From Mycobacterium senriense (GTDB lineage: Bacteria > Actinomycetota > Actinomycetes > Mycobacteriales > Mycobacteriaceae): 64,000 nucleotides of DNA. Numbering within the stretch: position 1 is the first letter of the stretch; every line of letters starts with the position of its first letter. The notes under the pieces are model-generated. The model was not told the DNA's origin. It did not search any database and saw nothing but the letters and a program-made list of their open reading frames with translations. The DNA lies in NCBI RefSeq assembly GCF_019668465.1, contig NZ_AP024828.1, positions 2,108,001-2,172,000 of the forward strand, in the 5' to 3' direction. This document shows positions 53,843-62,958 of this stretch, in pieces. Position numbers and translations under genes: made by a program.

Positions 53843-55102
53843 GTGATCGACCTGAAGCAGCTCCGGGAAGACCCCGACGTCGTGCGCCGCTCCCAACTCA
53901 GTCGTGGCGAGGACCCGTCGCTGGTGGACGCCCTGCTGACCGCCGACGCAGCCCGCCGGGCCGCGATTTCGTCGGCCGACTCCCTGCGGGCCGAGCAGAA
54001 GGCCGCCAGCAAGAGCGTGGGGGCGGCGTCCCCCGAGGAGCGCCCGGCCAAGCTGGCGCGCGCCAAGGAACTGGCCGAGCAGGTGAAGGCCGCCGAGGCC
54101 GCCCAGGTTGAAGCCGAGGCAAAGTTCACCGCGGCGCACATGGCGATCTCCAACGTCGTCATCGACGGCGTGCCCGCCGGTGGAGAGGACGACTACGCCG
54201 TCCTCGACGTGGTCGGCGAGCCCGCGGCGATCGCCAACCCGAAGGACCACCTGGAGCTCGGCGAATCGCTCGGGCTCATCGACATGCAGCGCGGGGCCAA
54301 GGTGTCCGGGTCGCGGTTCTACTTCCTGACCGGCAAGGGCGCACTACTCCAGCTGGGCCTGTTGCAGCTGGCGTTGCGGCTGGCCGTCGAGAACGGCTTC
54401 GTCCCGATGATCCCGCCGGTGCTGGTGCGGCCGGAGGTGATGGCCGGCACCGGATTCCTGGGTGCGCACGCCGAGGAGATCTACCGGGTCGAGGCCGACG
54501 ACCTGTACCTGGTGGGCACCTCGGAGGTGCCGCTCGCGGGCTATCACTCCGACGAGATCCTGGACCTGTCCGGCGGACCGCTGCGGTACGCGGGATGGTC
54601 GTCGTGCTTCCGCCGCGAGGCCGGCAGCTACGGCAAGGACACCCGCGGCATCATCCGGGTGCATCAGTTCGACAAGGTCGAGGGCTTCGTCTACTGCACA
54701 CCCGCCGACGCCGAGGCCGAACACCAGCGGCTGCTGGGCTGGCAGCGCGAGATGCTGGCCCGCATCGAGGTGCCGTACCGGGTGATCGACGTCGCCGCGG
54801 GCGATCTCGGCTCGTCGGCCGCGCGCAAATTCGATTGTGAGGCTTGGGTTCCCACGCAGGGCGCCTATCGCGAGCTGACGTCGACGTCGAACTGCACCAC
54901 ATTCCAGGCCCGCCGGCTGGCTACCCGGTATCGCGACGCGGCCGGCAAGCCGCAGACCGCCGCCACGCTCAACGGCACGCTGGGCACCACGCGGTGGCTG
55001 GTGGCGATCCTGGAGAACCACCAGCTGCCCGACGGCAGCGTGCGGGTGCCCGAGGCGCTGGTGCCGTTCGTCGGCGCCGAAGTGCTGGAGCCCAGCGGCT
55101 AG
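53843..55102 (+). CDS. serS: seryl-tRNA synthetase
   Basis: 419 residues from GTG 53843, the length of Rv3834c. An N-terminal coiled-coil arm (about 30-100) grips the tRNA-Ser long arm. The class II core has motif 2 ([22 protein letters not shown], in blocks) and motif 3 ([18 protein letters not shown]). A GTG start is chosen because the upstream frame lacks a ribosome site and homology begins at [11 protein letters not shown]. The stop overlaps the convergent AraC gene stop by 4 bp. Confidence 0.97.
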   Translation: MIDLKQLREDPDVVRRSQLSRGEDPSLVDALLTADAARRAAISSADSLRAEQKAASKSVGAASPEERPAKLARAKELAEQVKAAEAAQVEAEAKFTAAHMAISNVVIDGVPAGGEDDYAVLDVVGEPAAIANPKDHLELGESLGLIDMQRGAKVSGSRFYFLTGKGALLQLGLLQLALRLAVENGFVPMIPPVLVRPEVMAGTGFLGAHAEEIYRVEADDLYLVGTSEVPLAGYHSDEILDLSGGPLRYAGWSSCFRREAGSYGKDTRGIIRVHQFDKVEGFVYCTPADAEAEHQRLLGWQREMLARIEVPYRVIDVAAGDLGSSAARKFDCEAWVPTQGAYRELTSTSNCTTFQARRLATRYRDAAGKPQTAATLNGTLGTTRWLVAILENHQLPDGSVRVPEALVPFVGAEVLEPSG

Positions 55103-55848
55103 AACGCCTTGTCGGCCAGCCGGCCGGGTGTGTGCCCGAACGCTCGCCGGTAGCTGTCGATGAAGGCACTCGGTGTGGCCCAACCACATTCGGCCGCCAC
55201 CGACGTGACATCGCGCCGTTCGGCGAGCAGCACCAGGGCGTGTTGCAGCCGGACCTGGGTGCGCCACTGCGGGAACGTCATCGCCAGCTCGTCGCTGAAC
55301 AGGCGACTCAGCGTGCGCTCGCCGACGCCGACCCGGTTGCCAATCTGCCGCAGCGTCAACGACTCTCGCAGGTTATCGACGATCAACGCGCAGGCTTGAC
55401 GCAGCCTGCCGTCGACCGGGGTGGGAATCCACAACGGCTCGCCGACGCCGGTCTCCTGTAACTGATCGTGCAGCACGGCCAGCATCCGGTGATGCTCGTC
55501 GGTGTCGGTGCCATCGGTTTGCGAACACGCGATGATCAGTTCGCGCATCAAGGGATTGACCGCCAGCACGGCGGGCGCCGCGGGGCCGCGGCGATAGCGG
55601 CCGGGGTCCAGCGCGACGCCATGAAACTGCGTGGTGCCGTGGAACTTGTGTTCGTGCCAGCAACCCGCCGGTATCCAGATGGCACGATTCGCCGGCGTGA
55701 TCCACGTGCCCGCCGGGGTGGTCACCGAGACCGCGCCCGACGACGGGTAGACGATCTGGTGCAGGGGATGCCGGTGCCGGTCGATCTGCGCCCCCGGCGG
55801 CAACGTCCGCGACGACGTCGCCGGCCCGTGATGGCTGAATTCCGACAT
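55099..55848 (-). CDS. AraC family transcriptional regulator (Rv3833 homologue)
   Basis: 249 residues from ATG 55848. An N-terminal cupin-like sensor ([29 protein letters not shown]) and a C-terminal double helix-turn-helix ([22 protein letters not shown], then [25 protein letters not shown] in blocks). It is divergent from the methyltransferase gene across 78 bp and may regulate it. The ligand is unknown. Confidence 0.85.
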   Translation of the reverse strand: MSEFSHHGPATSSRTLPPGAQIDRHRHPLHQIVYPSSGAVSVTTPAGTWITPANRAIWIPAGCWHEHKFHGTTQFHGVALDPGRYRRGPAAPAVLAVNPLMRELIIACSQTDGTDTDEHHRMLAVLHDQLQETGVGEPLWIPTPVDGRLRQACALIVDNLRESLTLRQIGNRVGVGERTLSRLFSDELAMTFPQWRTQVRLQHALVLLAERRDVTSVAAECGWATPSAFIDSYRRAFGHTPGRLADKAF

Positions 55849-55926
55849 ATCTAGGCAGGATAGCGGAAGCCCGCAGTGCCGGGGCCGGATAGCGTTCTGG
55901 TTGACCCACGGAAAGGCGGGATCACC

Positions 55927-56499
55927 ATGGCGATGAATCTCCTGCACCGACGCCGGTGCAGCTCAGCGGGCTGGGAGAAGGCGGCGGCCGATCAGCTGGT
56001 GCCCTGGGCGCTGCGAGGCGTCGAATTAGGCACGCGCACCTTGGAAATCGGCGCCGGATACGGGGCGACACTGCGCGCCCTGCTCGAGCGCACCGCATCG
56101 CTGACCGCGGTCGAAGTGGACGCCGCGATGGCCGATCGCCTGCAGGGCCTGTATGGCGACCGGGCGCGCATCATCCATGGCGACGGCGGCGAAACCGGTT
56201 TGCCCGCAGACCATTTCACCTCCGTGGTGTGCTTCACGATGCTGCACCACGTTCCGCGCTCCGAGTTGCAGGACCGCCTGTTCGCCGAGGCGTTCCGGGT
56301 GCTGCAACCCGGAGGGGTGTTCGCCGGCAGCGACGGCGTCCCGTCGTGGGCATTCCGGCTGATTCACATCGCCGACACCTACAACCCGATCGCGCCGGGC
56401 GACCTCCCGGGGCGGCTTCGAGCCGCGGGATTCGACGACGTCCACACCGACGTCAGGGGCGGCAGGCAGAAGTGGCGTGCCATTAAGCCGCTCGGCTAG
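55927..56499 (+). CDS. class I SAM-dependent methyltransferase (Rv3832c homologue)
   Basis: 190 residues, matching Rv3832c in length. SAM-binding motif I is TLEIGAGYGATLRALLE, motif II VEVDAAMADRLQ, and then VVCFTMLHHVPR and FRVLQPGGVFAGSD. The methyl acceptor is unknown. The ATG at 55927 lies 7 bases after AAAGGCGGG. Its stop overlaps the convergent DUF2834-like gene by 4 bp. Confidence 0.85.
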   Translation: MAMNLLHRRRCSSAGWEKAAADQLVPWALRGVELGTRTLEIGAGYGATLRALLERTASLTAVEVDAAMADRLQGLYGDRARIIHGDGGETGLPADHFTSVVCFTMLHHVPRSELQDRLFAEAFRVLQPGGVFAGSDGVPSWAFRLIHIADTYNPIAPGDLPGRLRAAGFDDVHTDVRGGRQKWRAIKPLG

Positions 56500-56981
56500 G
56501 CGTTGACCGTCGCGCGGTCCCGTTCGTGCCGGCGTTGGCGTTCCATGGTCGCGAAGTAGAACGCGAACGCGAACGCGAAGCTGGTGAAAAGGCTGGACAC
56601 GAAGTACAGCCACGGGTGGCGCAGACCGCGGCGGTAGCCGTCCACGATCGTAAAGAGGGGTAGCAGAACAACATTGGCGATCGTGTAGTCCTGGCTGGCC
56701 GAGCTGGCGGCCGGGTTGGTGAACATCAGCTTGATGTACTCGACCCAGCTGCCGTGTTCGCCCCAGAGCGGGTTGCTGGATCCGTGGGCGTACTGCTGGA
56801 CGAAGGTGACGTTGAAATACCAGCCGAGGGCGACCGACGCGATGCCGACGACGTAGTACACGACTTCCATGGGCGAGAAGAGCGGGCCGTCGGCCGGCCG
56901 GGCGAAGACTCCTCTGTTGGCCATGACGATCCAGCCGATGACCGCCAGGCCGAGTACCGCGTGGGTGAGTAGCGAGACCAT
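56496..56981 (-). CDS. DUF2834-like membrane protein (Rv3831 homologue)
   Basis: 161 residues, close to the 160 of Rv3831. Four to five membrane helices, starting SLLTHAVLGLAVIGWIVMAN. A charged C-terminus (ERQRRHERDRATVNA) is cytosolic. The start at ATG 56981 lies 31 bp from a perfect palindrome that is the probable operator of the divergent TetR gene. Function unknown. Confidence 0.75.
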   Translation of the reverse strand: MVSLLTHAVLGLAVIGWIVMANRGVFARPADGPLFSPMEVVYYVVGIASVALGWYFNVTFVQQYAHGSSNPLWGEHGSWVEYIKLMFTNPAASSASQDYTIANVVLLPLFTIVDGYRRGLRHPWLYFVSSLFTSFAFAFAFYFATMERQRRHERDRATVNA

Positions 56982-57011
56982 GGGCGCAGTCTCACCCCCG
57001 GCACAAAGTTT

Positions 57012-57025
57012 TGTCAATATTGACA
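57012..57025. promoter_or_regulatory. TetR operator, copy 1
   Basis: TGTCAATATTGACA, a perfect 14-bp palindrome in the divergent gap between the DUF2834-like and TetR genes. Its flank CAAAGTTTTGTCAA recurs in inverse orientation at 57718-57731 after the TetR gene. Confidence 0.7.
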
Positions 57026-57069
57026 CAACAAGCGCAGTGGCAACCCCACCGGCTTGATACCTTCTTCCC

Positions 57070-57717
57070 ATGGTCAGGCCCGCGCAGACGGCGCGTAGCG
57101 AGCGCACTCGCGAAGCGTTGCGGCAGGCCGCCCTGGTGCGATTCCTGGCCCAGGGCGTGGAAGACACGTCGGCCGAGCAGATCGCCGCCGACGCCGGGGT
57201 GTCGCTGCGGACGTTCTACCGCCACTTCAGCTCCAAACACGATCTGCTGTTCGCCGACTACACCGGGCTGCACTGGTTTCGCTCCGCCCTGGATGCCAGG
57301 CCGGTCGACGAACCCATCATCGACTCGGTGCAGGCGGCCATCTTCTCGTTCCCGTATGACGTCGATGCCGTCACCAAGATCGCCGCCCTGCGGCAAGACG
57401 AGCTGGACCCCGGCCGCATCGTCCGCCACATCCGGGAGGTCCAGGCCGATTTCGCCGACGCCATTGGCGCGCAGCTGCAACGGCGCAGCCGCGGGGCCGA
57501 CGGCGCCGCGGCTGCGACGGCGGACCGACGGGTGCGCACGGCGGTCACCGCGAGATGCATTGCGGCCGCGGTGTTCGGCGCGATGGAGGTCTGGATGGAG
57601 AGCGACGAGCGGTCGCTGGGCGAGCTCGCGCGGCTGTGCCACGCGGCGCTGGAGTCGCTGCGGGCGGGGATCACCGACACCTGGGTCACGGCGACCGCAC
57701 CTGAAGTTTCGTCATAA
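57070..57717 (+). CDS. TetR family transcriptional regulator (Rv3830c homologue)
   Basis: 215 residues versus about 209 in Rv3830c. The N-terminal helix-turn-helix is EQIAADAGVSLRTFYRHFSSKHDLL (in blocks); the C-terminal ligand domain is helical. Start ATG 57070 is close to a palindromic operator, and a second copy follows its stop, before the FAD oxidoreductase gene. It therefore probably represses itself, the divergent membrane protein gene and the downstream oxidoreductase. Ligand unknown. Confidence 0.87.
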   Translation: MVRPAQTARSERTREALRQAALVRFLAQGVEDTSAEQIAADAGVSLRTFYRHFSSKHDLLFADYTGLHWFRSALDARPVDEPIIDSVQAAIFSFPYDVDAVTKIAALRQDELDPGRIVRHIREVQADFADAIGAQLQRRSRGADGAAAATADRRVRTAVTARCIAAAVFGAMEVWMESDERSLGELARLCHAALESLRAGITDTWVTATAPEVSS

Positions 57718-57731
57718 TTGACAAAACTTTG
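57711..57731. promoter_or_regulatory. TetR operator, copy 2
   Basis: GTCATAATTGACAAAACTTTG, read as GTCATAATTGACA plus AAACTTTG. Fourteen bases (TTGACAAAACTTTG) are identical to the reverse complement of the site at 57003-57025. It overlaps the tetR stop and lies 35-55 bp before the oxidoreductase start. Confidence 0.65.
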
Positions 57732-57765
57732 GCGTCGTGCGAGCCTCCATTCCGGAGGGCAGGAC

Positions 57766-59328
57766 ATGACTGATTACGACGCGATAGTCATCGGCGCGGG
57801 CCACAATGGGCTGACCGCGGCCGTGCTGCTGCAGAAGGCCGGGCTGCGGACCGTGTGCCTGGACCCCAAGCTCTACGCGGGCGGCATGGCCTCCACCGTC
57901 GAGCTTTTCGACGGGTACCAGTTCGAGATCGCCGGCTCGGTGCAATTCCCGACGTCTCAGGTGGTGGTGGACGAGCTGGGCCTGGACACCATTCCGACGA
58001 TCGACCTGGACGTGATGTCGGTGGCCGTGCGCGGTGTCGGCGACGATCCGCTGGTGCAGTACAGCGACCCGATCAAGCTGTTCACCCATCTCAACGAGGT
58101 GCACGGCGCGGACGCCGTCAACGGCATGGCCGGGCTGATGGCCTGGAGTCAGGGGCCGACCCGCGCGCTGGGCCGGTTCGAAGCCGGAACGCCACCCAAG
58201 AGCATCGACGAGATGTATGCCTGTGCGACAAACGAATTCGAGCGCTCGGCGATCGACGACATGTTGTTCGGGTCGGTCACCGACGTGTTGGACCGCTACC
58301 TGCCGGACCGCGAGAAGTTCGGCGCGATCCGCGGCTCGATGACGGTGCTGGCCGTCAACACGCTCTACCGGGGCCCGTCCACGCCCGGTAGCGCCGCTGC
58401 GCTCGCCTTCGGCCTCGGCGTGCCCGACGGCGACACCATGCAGATGAAGAAGCTGCGCGGTGGCATCGGCGCACTCACCTCGCACCTGTGCGAGGTGCTG
58501 CAAAGCCATGGCGGCGAACTCCGGTTGCGCACCAAGGTGACCGAGATCATGGTCGCCGACGGACGGGTGACCGGGGTGCGCACCGAGGCGGGCGAGACGT
58601 TGAACGCCCCGATCGTGGTCTCCGGCATCGCACCGGACATCACGCTCAACGAGCTGGTCGACCCCGCCGCGCTGCCCGCCGACATCCGGGAACGCTACGC
58701 GCGCATCGACCACCGCGGCAGCTACCTGCAGATGCACTTCGCGCTGCAGGAGGCGCCAGCTTTCGCCGCGCCCTACGAGGCCCTCAACGAGCCGGCCATG
58801 CAGGCCTCGATCGGCCTGTTCTGTACGCCGGAGGAAGTCCAGCAGCAATGGGAGGACGCGCGGCGCGGAATCGTCCCGGCCGACCCGACCGTCGTGTTGC
58901 AGATCCCGTCGCAGAACGACCCGGACCTGGCGCCGCAGGGAAAGCATGCCGCGTCGGCGTTCGCGCTGTTCTTCCCGATCGAGGGCGACGTGGATTACGG
59001 GCAGGCCAAGGTCGAAATGGGTCAGCGGGTGATCGACAAGATCACCAGGCTCGCCCCGAATTTCGAACGCAGCATCATCCGGCACACCACCTTCACGCCC
59101 AGGCACATGGGCGTGATGTTCGGCGCCCCCGGCGGGGACTACTGCCACGGCCTGCTGAACGCCAACCAGGTCGGGCCCAACCGGCCCGGCCCGCGGGGAT
59201 TCCTCGGCCAGCCGATCCCGATCGAGGGGCTGTATCTGGGCAGCGCGGGCTGTCACGGCGGCCCGGGGATCACCTTCATCCCCGGCTACAACGCGGCGCG
59301 CCAAGCGCTCACCGATCGGAGCCGCTGA
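57766..59328 (+). CDS. phytoene-desaturase-like FAD oxidoreductase (Rv3829c homologue)
   Basis: 520 residues from ATG 57766, preceded by CGGAGGG. FAD-binding motif AIVIGAGHNGLTAAVLLQKAG at the N-terminus and a C-terminal FAD contact GSAGCHGGPGITFIPGYNAA (both in blocks), as in CrtI/pyridine-nucleotide-disulfide desaturases. No carotenoid genes are nearby, so the substrate is probably another lipid or isoprenoid. Controlled by the upstream TetR pair of operators, by inference. Confidence 0.85.
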   Translation: MTDYDAIVIGAGHNGLTAAVLLQKAGLRTVCLDPKLYAGGMASTVELFDGYQFEIAGSVQFPTSQVVVDELGLDTIPTIDLDVMSVAVRGVGDDPLVQYSDPIKLFTHLNEVHGADAVNGMAGLMAWSQGPTRALGRFEAGTPPKSIDEMYACATNEFERSAIDDMLFGSVTDVLDRYLPDREKFGAIRGSMTVLAVNTLYRGPSTPGSAAALAFGLGVPDGDTMQMKKLRGGIGALTSHLCEVLQSHGGELRLRTKVTEIMVADGRVTGVRTEAGETLNAPIVVSGIAPDITLNELVDPAALPADIRERYARIDHRGSYLQMHFALQEAPAFAAPYEALNEPAMQASIGLFCTPEEVQQQWEDARRGIVPADPTVVLQIPSQNDPDLAPQGKHAASAFALFFPIEGDVDYGQAKVEMGQRVIDKITRLAPNFERSIIRHTTFTPRHMGVMFGAPGGDYCHGLLNANQVGPNRPGPRGFLGQPIPIEGLYLGSAGCHGGPGITFIPGYNAARQALTDRSR

Positions 59329-59336
59329 GAGGCGTC

Positions 59337-59669
59337 CTAGCCGCCCCGGCGGAGCAGTTCGTCCAACAGGGCGGTGAACTCGTCGGGGCGCGCCGGGGTG
59401 AATGCGGGGGCGGGCCGCGTGCCCGGCACGTCCAGCGTGATCAGCTTCGACTTGAAGGGCCTGCTGATGTCCAGCGGCAGCCAGCGGCGAAAATCCGAGC
59501 TGCCCCATATCCGGAACCGCTGGGTGAACAGCCCCAGGTCTTCGGCTTTGTACCCGCGGATCGCATCGAGTGCGATCACCTTCGCCGTGCCCGAAGGAAA
59601 GTGGTAGCGGCGCAACGTGATCGCCGCACGGTCCAGCTGGACCAGGCCGTCGTCGTAGGAGTCGCTCAC
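59337..59669 (-). CDS. conserved hypothetical protein, PH-like or small membrane-associated
   Basis: 110 residues from GTG 59669, which overlaps the upstream metallo-beta-lactamase/Rieske gene's stop (GTGA), so the pair is co-translated. Sequence blocks ITLRRYHFPSGTAKVIAL and DFRRWLPLDISRPFKSKLI suggest a beta-rich PH-like fold. No catalytic motif seen. It probably works with the upstream fusion enzyme. Confidence 0.65.
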   Translation of the reverse strand: MSDSYDDGLVQLDRAAITLRRYHFPSGTAKVIALDAIRGYKAEDLGLFTQRFRIWGSSDFRRWLPLDISRPFKSKLITLDVPGTRPAPAFTPARPDEFTALLDELLRRGG

Positions 59670-61216
59670 GCCCGCGAACTCCGCAGCTGGTGACCCTTCG
59701 CGGTCAGGCAGTGCCCGTCGTCCAGTCGCCATTGCCAGCCATGCAGGTTGCAGGTCAACGTGTTTCCCTCGACCACACCGAATTTCGACAGGTCGGCCTT
59801 GAGGTGCGGGCAGCGGCGCTGAACTTCCCAGCCGTCCAGTGTGACCGAGGCCGAGTCGTCGTGAGTCTCGGCGAACCAGCCGTCGGCGTAGGCGATCCGT
59901 TCATCGGTCAGGCACTTGAAGAACGTGTAGAGGTACTCGTTGTAGCCACCGACTCGCCAGGCCCTGAACCGGGTCGACAGGAAGATGGTGTTGACCCAGT
60001 CCGGCTCGCCGTCGCGCAGCACGGTGCGGACCAACTCCGGTGCTATCGCGAACCCGTAGCGAACCTTCTCATCCGGAATCCGTTCCCGCACAGCGCGTTT
60101 CGGGAAGTCCAGGATCACGGTCTCCGGTCCGAGCACCAGTTCGACGGGATAACCGATCCCGTCACAGATCTCGTCGCTTTGCGACATGATCGGCTCGAAC
60201 AGCGCGCGCAGCGGTTCCAGCAGCGGCTCCCCGGTGGCCGGGGCCCAGCCGGCCCGCTGCGCGGCGACGACCGGTGCCATCCGTTCGGCGTACTCGGCGA
60301 TGTAGTCGGCCTTGCCCGTGGTGAAGATGGCCTCGACCTCGTCCGTGGGCAGCGGATGGGTCAGCGAATTCAGCGTGGAGCCGGTGAAGTCGGCGGTCGA
60401 CCCGGGGATCATCAGCAGCCCGCCGTCGTTGCCGTGCCTGCGCATCTGGTCCAGGAAGACCATCTGGTCGGGGAAGATGTTGGCCGGATCCGCGTGGTCG
60501 TCGTTGAGGTCGCGCAGCTCCGGGTCCAGGAAGCAGGGCGGGCCCGCGGAGGGGACCACCCACGTCGCCCCCACCTGGGCGAGGTACTGGCGGGCGCGGT
60601 CCATCTGGCGTTGCCGCTTCTGGACACCGAAGGACTCCTTCGCGCGGGCCGGCATGTCATAGACCATCGGGTACCAGATGGCCCCCGAGTACTGCAGCAT
60701 GTGCACGTCGATATGCCCGAACTCGGACGCCAGCACGTCCAGGTCCACGGGCCGCGCGTCATTCATGTTGAAAACCGTTGTCGCGCCGTCGGAAACCAGC
60801 AGCGCGGAATCACCGATCGGGCCGTCGGCCGGCGCCCGCAGGGCGATGATCATGACGTCGAGGTCGCCCTTCGGACCGCCGATCCGGTGCTTGATCGAGT
60901 TGCTGGTCTCGAAGAACCGGTGAAAACCCAGCTTCTGCAACTCATCTCGCAGGTCGGGCACCGGGAAGTCCGGCAGCAACACCACCGCATCCTTGTTGAC
61001 GTGCTCGGCCAGGTTCTTCGCGTCGAAGTGGTCCTTGTGCAGGTGCGAGACATACAGGTAGTCGCAGTCACCCAGGTCGTCCCAGTCCAGCGTGCTGTTG
61101 TCCGGGAACGGGAACCACGACGCGAAGTAGGCGGGATTGACCCACGGGTCGCAAAGGATGCTGCCCGCTTGGGTCTGGATCAGAAATCCGGCGTGGCCGA
61201 CGCTGGTGACCTGCAC
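59666..61216 (-). CDS. metallo-beta-lactamase-fold hydrolase fused to a C-terminal Rieske domain
   Basis: 516 residues. The N-terminal about 280 form an UlaG-like metallo-beta-lactamase domain (VGHAGFLIQTQAGSILCDPW, metal motif SHLHKDHFDA). The C-terminal about 60 residues are a Rieske 2Fe-2S domain: CPHL with CNLHGWQW, giving the Cys-X-His pairs. CMP-Neu5Ac hydroxylase joins the same two domains, in the reverse order (Rieske first). An oxygenase or redox hydrolase role is inferred; substrate unknown. Confidence 0.85.
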   Translation of the reverse strand: MQVTSVGHAGFLIQTQAGSILCDPWVNPAYFASWFPFPDNSTLDWDDLGDCDYLYVSHLHKDHFDAKNLAEHVNKDAVVLLPDFPVPDLRDELQKLGFHRFFETSNSIKHRIGGPKGDLDVMIIALRAPADGPIGDSALLVSDGATTVFNMNDARPVDLDVLASEFGHIDVHMLQYSGAIWYPMVYDMPARAKESFGVQKRQRQMDRARQYLAQVGATWVVPSAGPPCFLDPELRDLNDDHADPANIFPDQMVFLDQMRRHGNDGGLLMIPGSTADFTGSTLNSLTHPLPTDEVEAIFTTGKADYIAEYAERMAPVVAAQRAGWAPATGEPLLEPLRALFEPIMSQSDEICDGIGYPVELVLGPETVILDFPKRAVRERIPDEKVRYGFAIAPELVRTVLRDGEPDWVNTIFLSTRFRAWRVGGYNEYLYTFFKCLTDERIAYADGWFAETHDDSASVTLDGWEVQRRCPHLKADLSKFGVVEGNTLTCNLHGWQWRLDDGHCLTAKGHQLRSSRA

Positions 61217-61414
61217 TGATACCTTCCTGGGGCCGGTTAAACGCTGCTGCTGCCTCGGCCGGGGGTGACGGCTTTTCAGCCCCCGAGCTTAGCGCGAGCC
61301 GGCACCATCGGCCCGGCACCGCCGTCCGGTGACGGTGTGCGGGGCCTGGGCCGTCCACCTGGGATTTCGGGCTGTTAGGGCGGCGCAGGGACGGGAGCAC
61401 TAGGCTGAAGTGCT

Positions 61415-62182
61415 GTGGAACCGGTTTACGGGACTGTCATTCAGCTCGCCCGCCTGGTGTGGCGTGTCCAGGGTCTGAAAATCACCATCGCGGGTGAAGA
61501 GAACCTGCCGAAAAGCGGCGGCGCGGTGATCGCGATCAACCACACCGGCTACCTGGACTTCACCTTCGCGGGACTGCCGGCCTACAAGCAGGGCCTGGGG
61601 CGCAAGGTGCGGTTCATGGCCAAGCAGGAGGTTTTCGACCACAAGTTCACCGGGCCGATCATGCGCAGCCTGCGGCACATCTCGGTGAATCGACAAGACG
61701 GCGCCGCCTCCTTCGAGGCCGCCGTCCGGCACTTGAAGGACGGCGAGCTGGTCGGCGTCTACCCCGAAGCCACGATCAGCCGCAGCTTCGAGATCAAGGA
61801 ATTCAAATCGGGGGCCGCGCGCATGGCCGTCGAGGCCGGGGTGCCGATCGTTCCGCACATCGTCTGGGGTGCCCAGCGGATCTGGACGAAGGACCACCCG
61901 AAGAAGCTGTGGCGTCCGAAGGTTCCGATCACGGTGCTGGTCGGCGAACCGATCGAGCCGACGCTGGGCATCGAGGAACTGAAGGGGCTGCTGCATTCGC
62001 GCATGCAGCATCTGCTGGAACGTGCTCAGGAGATGTACGGGCCGCACCCGGCCGGCGAGTTCTGGGTGCCCCACCGGCTGGGTGGGGGCGCTCCGTCGCT
62101 GGCGCAAGCGGCCCAGCTGGAGGCCGAGGAGGCGGCCGCCCGGGCGGCTCGCCGGGCCCGGTCCGCAGGGGCGTCGGAGTAG
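61415..62182 (+). CDS. 1-acyl-glycerol-3-phosphate acyltransferase family protein (Rv3816c homologue)
   Basis: 255 residues from GTG 61415. PlsC-type motif I NHTGYLD (His-x4-Asp) and motif III YPEATISRSFE are clear; the usual FPEGTRS is replaced by PEATISRS. It is the first of three tandem paralogues with 6 and 14 bp between. Likely transfers acyl groups in phospholipid or glycolipid synthesis. The C-terminus is Ala/Arg-rich. Confidence 0.88.
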   Translation: MEPVYGTVIQLARLVWRVQGLKITIAGEENLPKSGGAVIAINHTGYLDFTFAGLPAYKQGLGRKVRFMAKQEVFDHKFTGPIMRSLRHISVNRQDGAASFEAAVRHLKDGELVGVYPEATISRSFEIKEFKSGAARMAVEAGVPIVPHIVWGAQRIWTKDHPKKLWRPKVPITVLVGEPIEPTLGIEELKGLLHSRMQHLLERAQEMYGPHPAGEFWVPHRLGGGAPSLAQAAQLEAEEAAARAARRARSAGASE

Positions 62183-62188
62183 TGCTCG

Positions 62189-62944
62189 ATGGTGGAGCCG
62201 ACCTTCCGCGCTTTGGAGCTACTGGCTCAACTGGCGGTCAAGGCCACCGGCACCAAAATCACCCTCCAGGGTGAGGAGCAGATTCCCGAGCAGGGCGGCG
62301 CGGTGGTGGCGATCAACCACACCAGCTATGTCGACTTCCTGCCCGCCGCGCTGGCCGTACATCGGCGGGGACGTCGGCTGAGGTTCATGATCAAAGCGGA
62401 GATGCAGCAGGTCAAACCGGTCAATTTCCTGATCAAGCACACCAGGACCATCCCGGTGGACCGCGGCGCCGGGGCGGGTGCCTATGCGATCGCGGTGCAG
62501 CGGCTCCGCGAAGGTGAGCTGGTCGGGGTGTACCCGGAAGCCACGATCAGCCGCAGCTTCGAGCTCAAGGAGTTCAAGACCGGCGCGGCCCGGATGGCCA
62601 TCGAAGCCGAGGTCCCGATCGTGCCGGTGATCGTCTGGGGAGCGCAGCGAATCTGGACCAAGGATCACCCGCGGAATGTGGGCCGCGCCAAAATACCCAT
62701 TACTGTGCAGGTAGGCGCGCCGATAAGGGCGCACGAAGACATCGCGCAGACCAACGCTGCCCTGCGCGACTCGATGACCACCTTGCTGCACCGGGCGCAA
62801 CAGCACTATCCGGGCGAGCCCGGGGCGTACTGGATGCCGCACCGGCTGGGCGGCGGAGCGCCAACCCTGGCGGAAGCCGCCCGCGTGGAGGCCACCGAGG
62901 CGGCGGCCCGCTCGGCCAACAGGACCGAGCGCCCGTCGCAGTAG
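62189..62944 (+). CDS. acyltransferase family protein (Rv3815c homologue)
   Basis: 251 residues, the length of Rv3815c. Motif NHTSYVD and YPEATISRSFE are present; about half of residues match the upstream copy. ATG 62189 lies 6 bp after the upstream stop. It is probably co-transcribed. The acceptor may differ from its neighbours. Confidence 0.88.
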   Translation: MVEPTFRALELLAQLAVKATGTKITLQGEEQIPEQGGAVVAINHTSYVDFLPAALAVHRRGRRLRFMIKAEMQQVKPVNFLIKHTRTIPVDRGAGAGAYAIAVQRLREGELVGVYPEATISRSFELKEFKTGAARMAIEAEVPIVPVIVWGAQRIWTKDHPRNVGRAKIPITVQVGAPIRAHEDIAQTNAALRDSMTTLLHRAQQHYPGEPGAYWMPHRLGGGAPTLAEAARVEATEAAARSANRTERPSQ

Positions 62945-62958
62945 GCGAAGGAGAAGAC

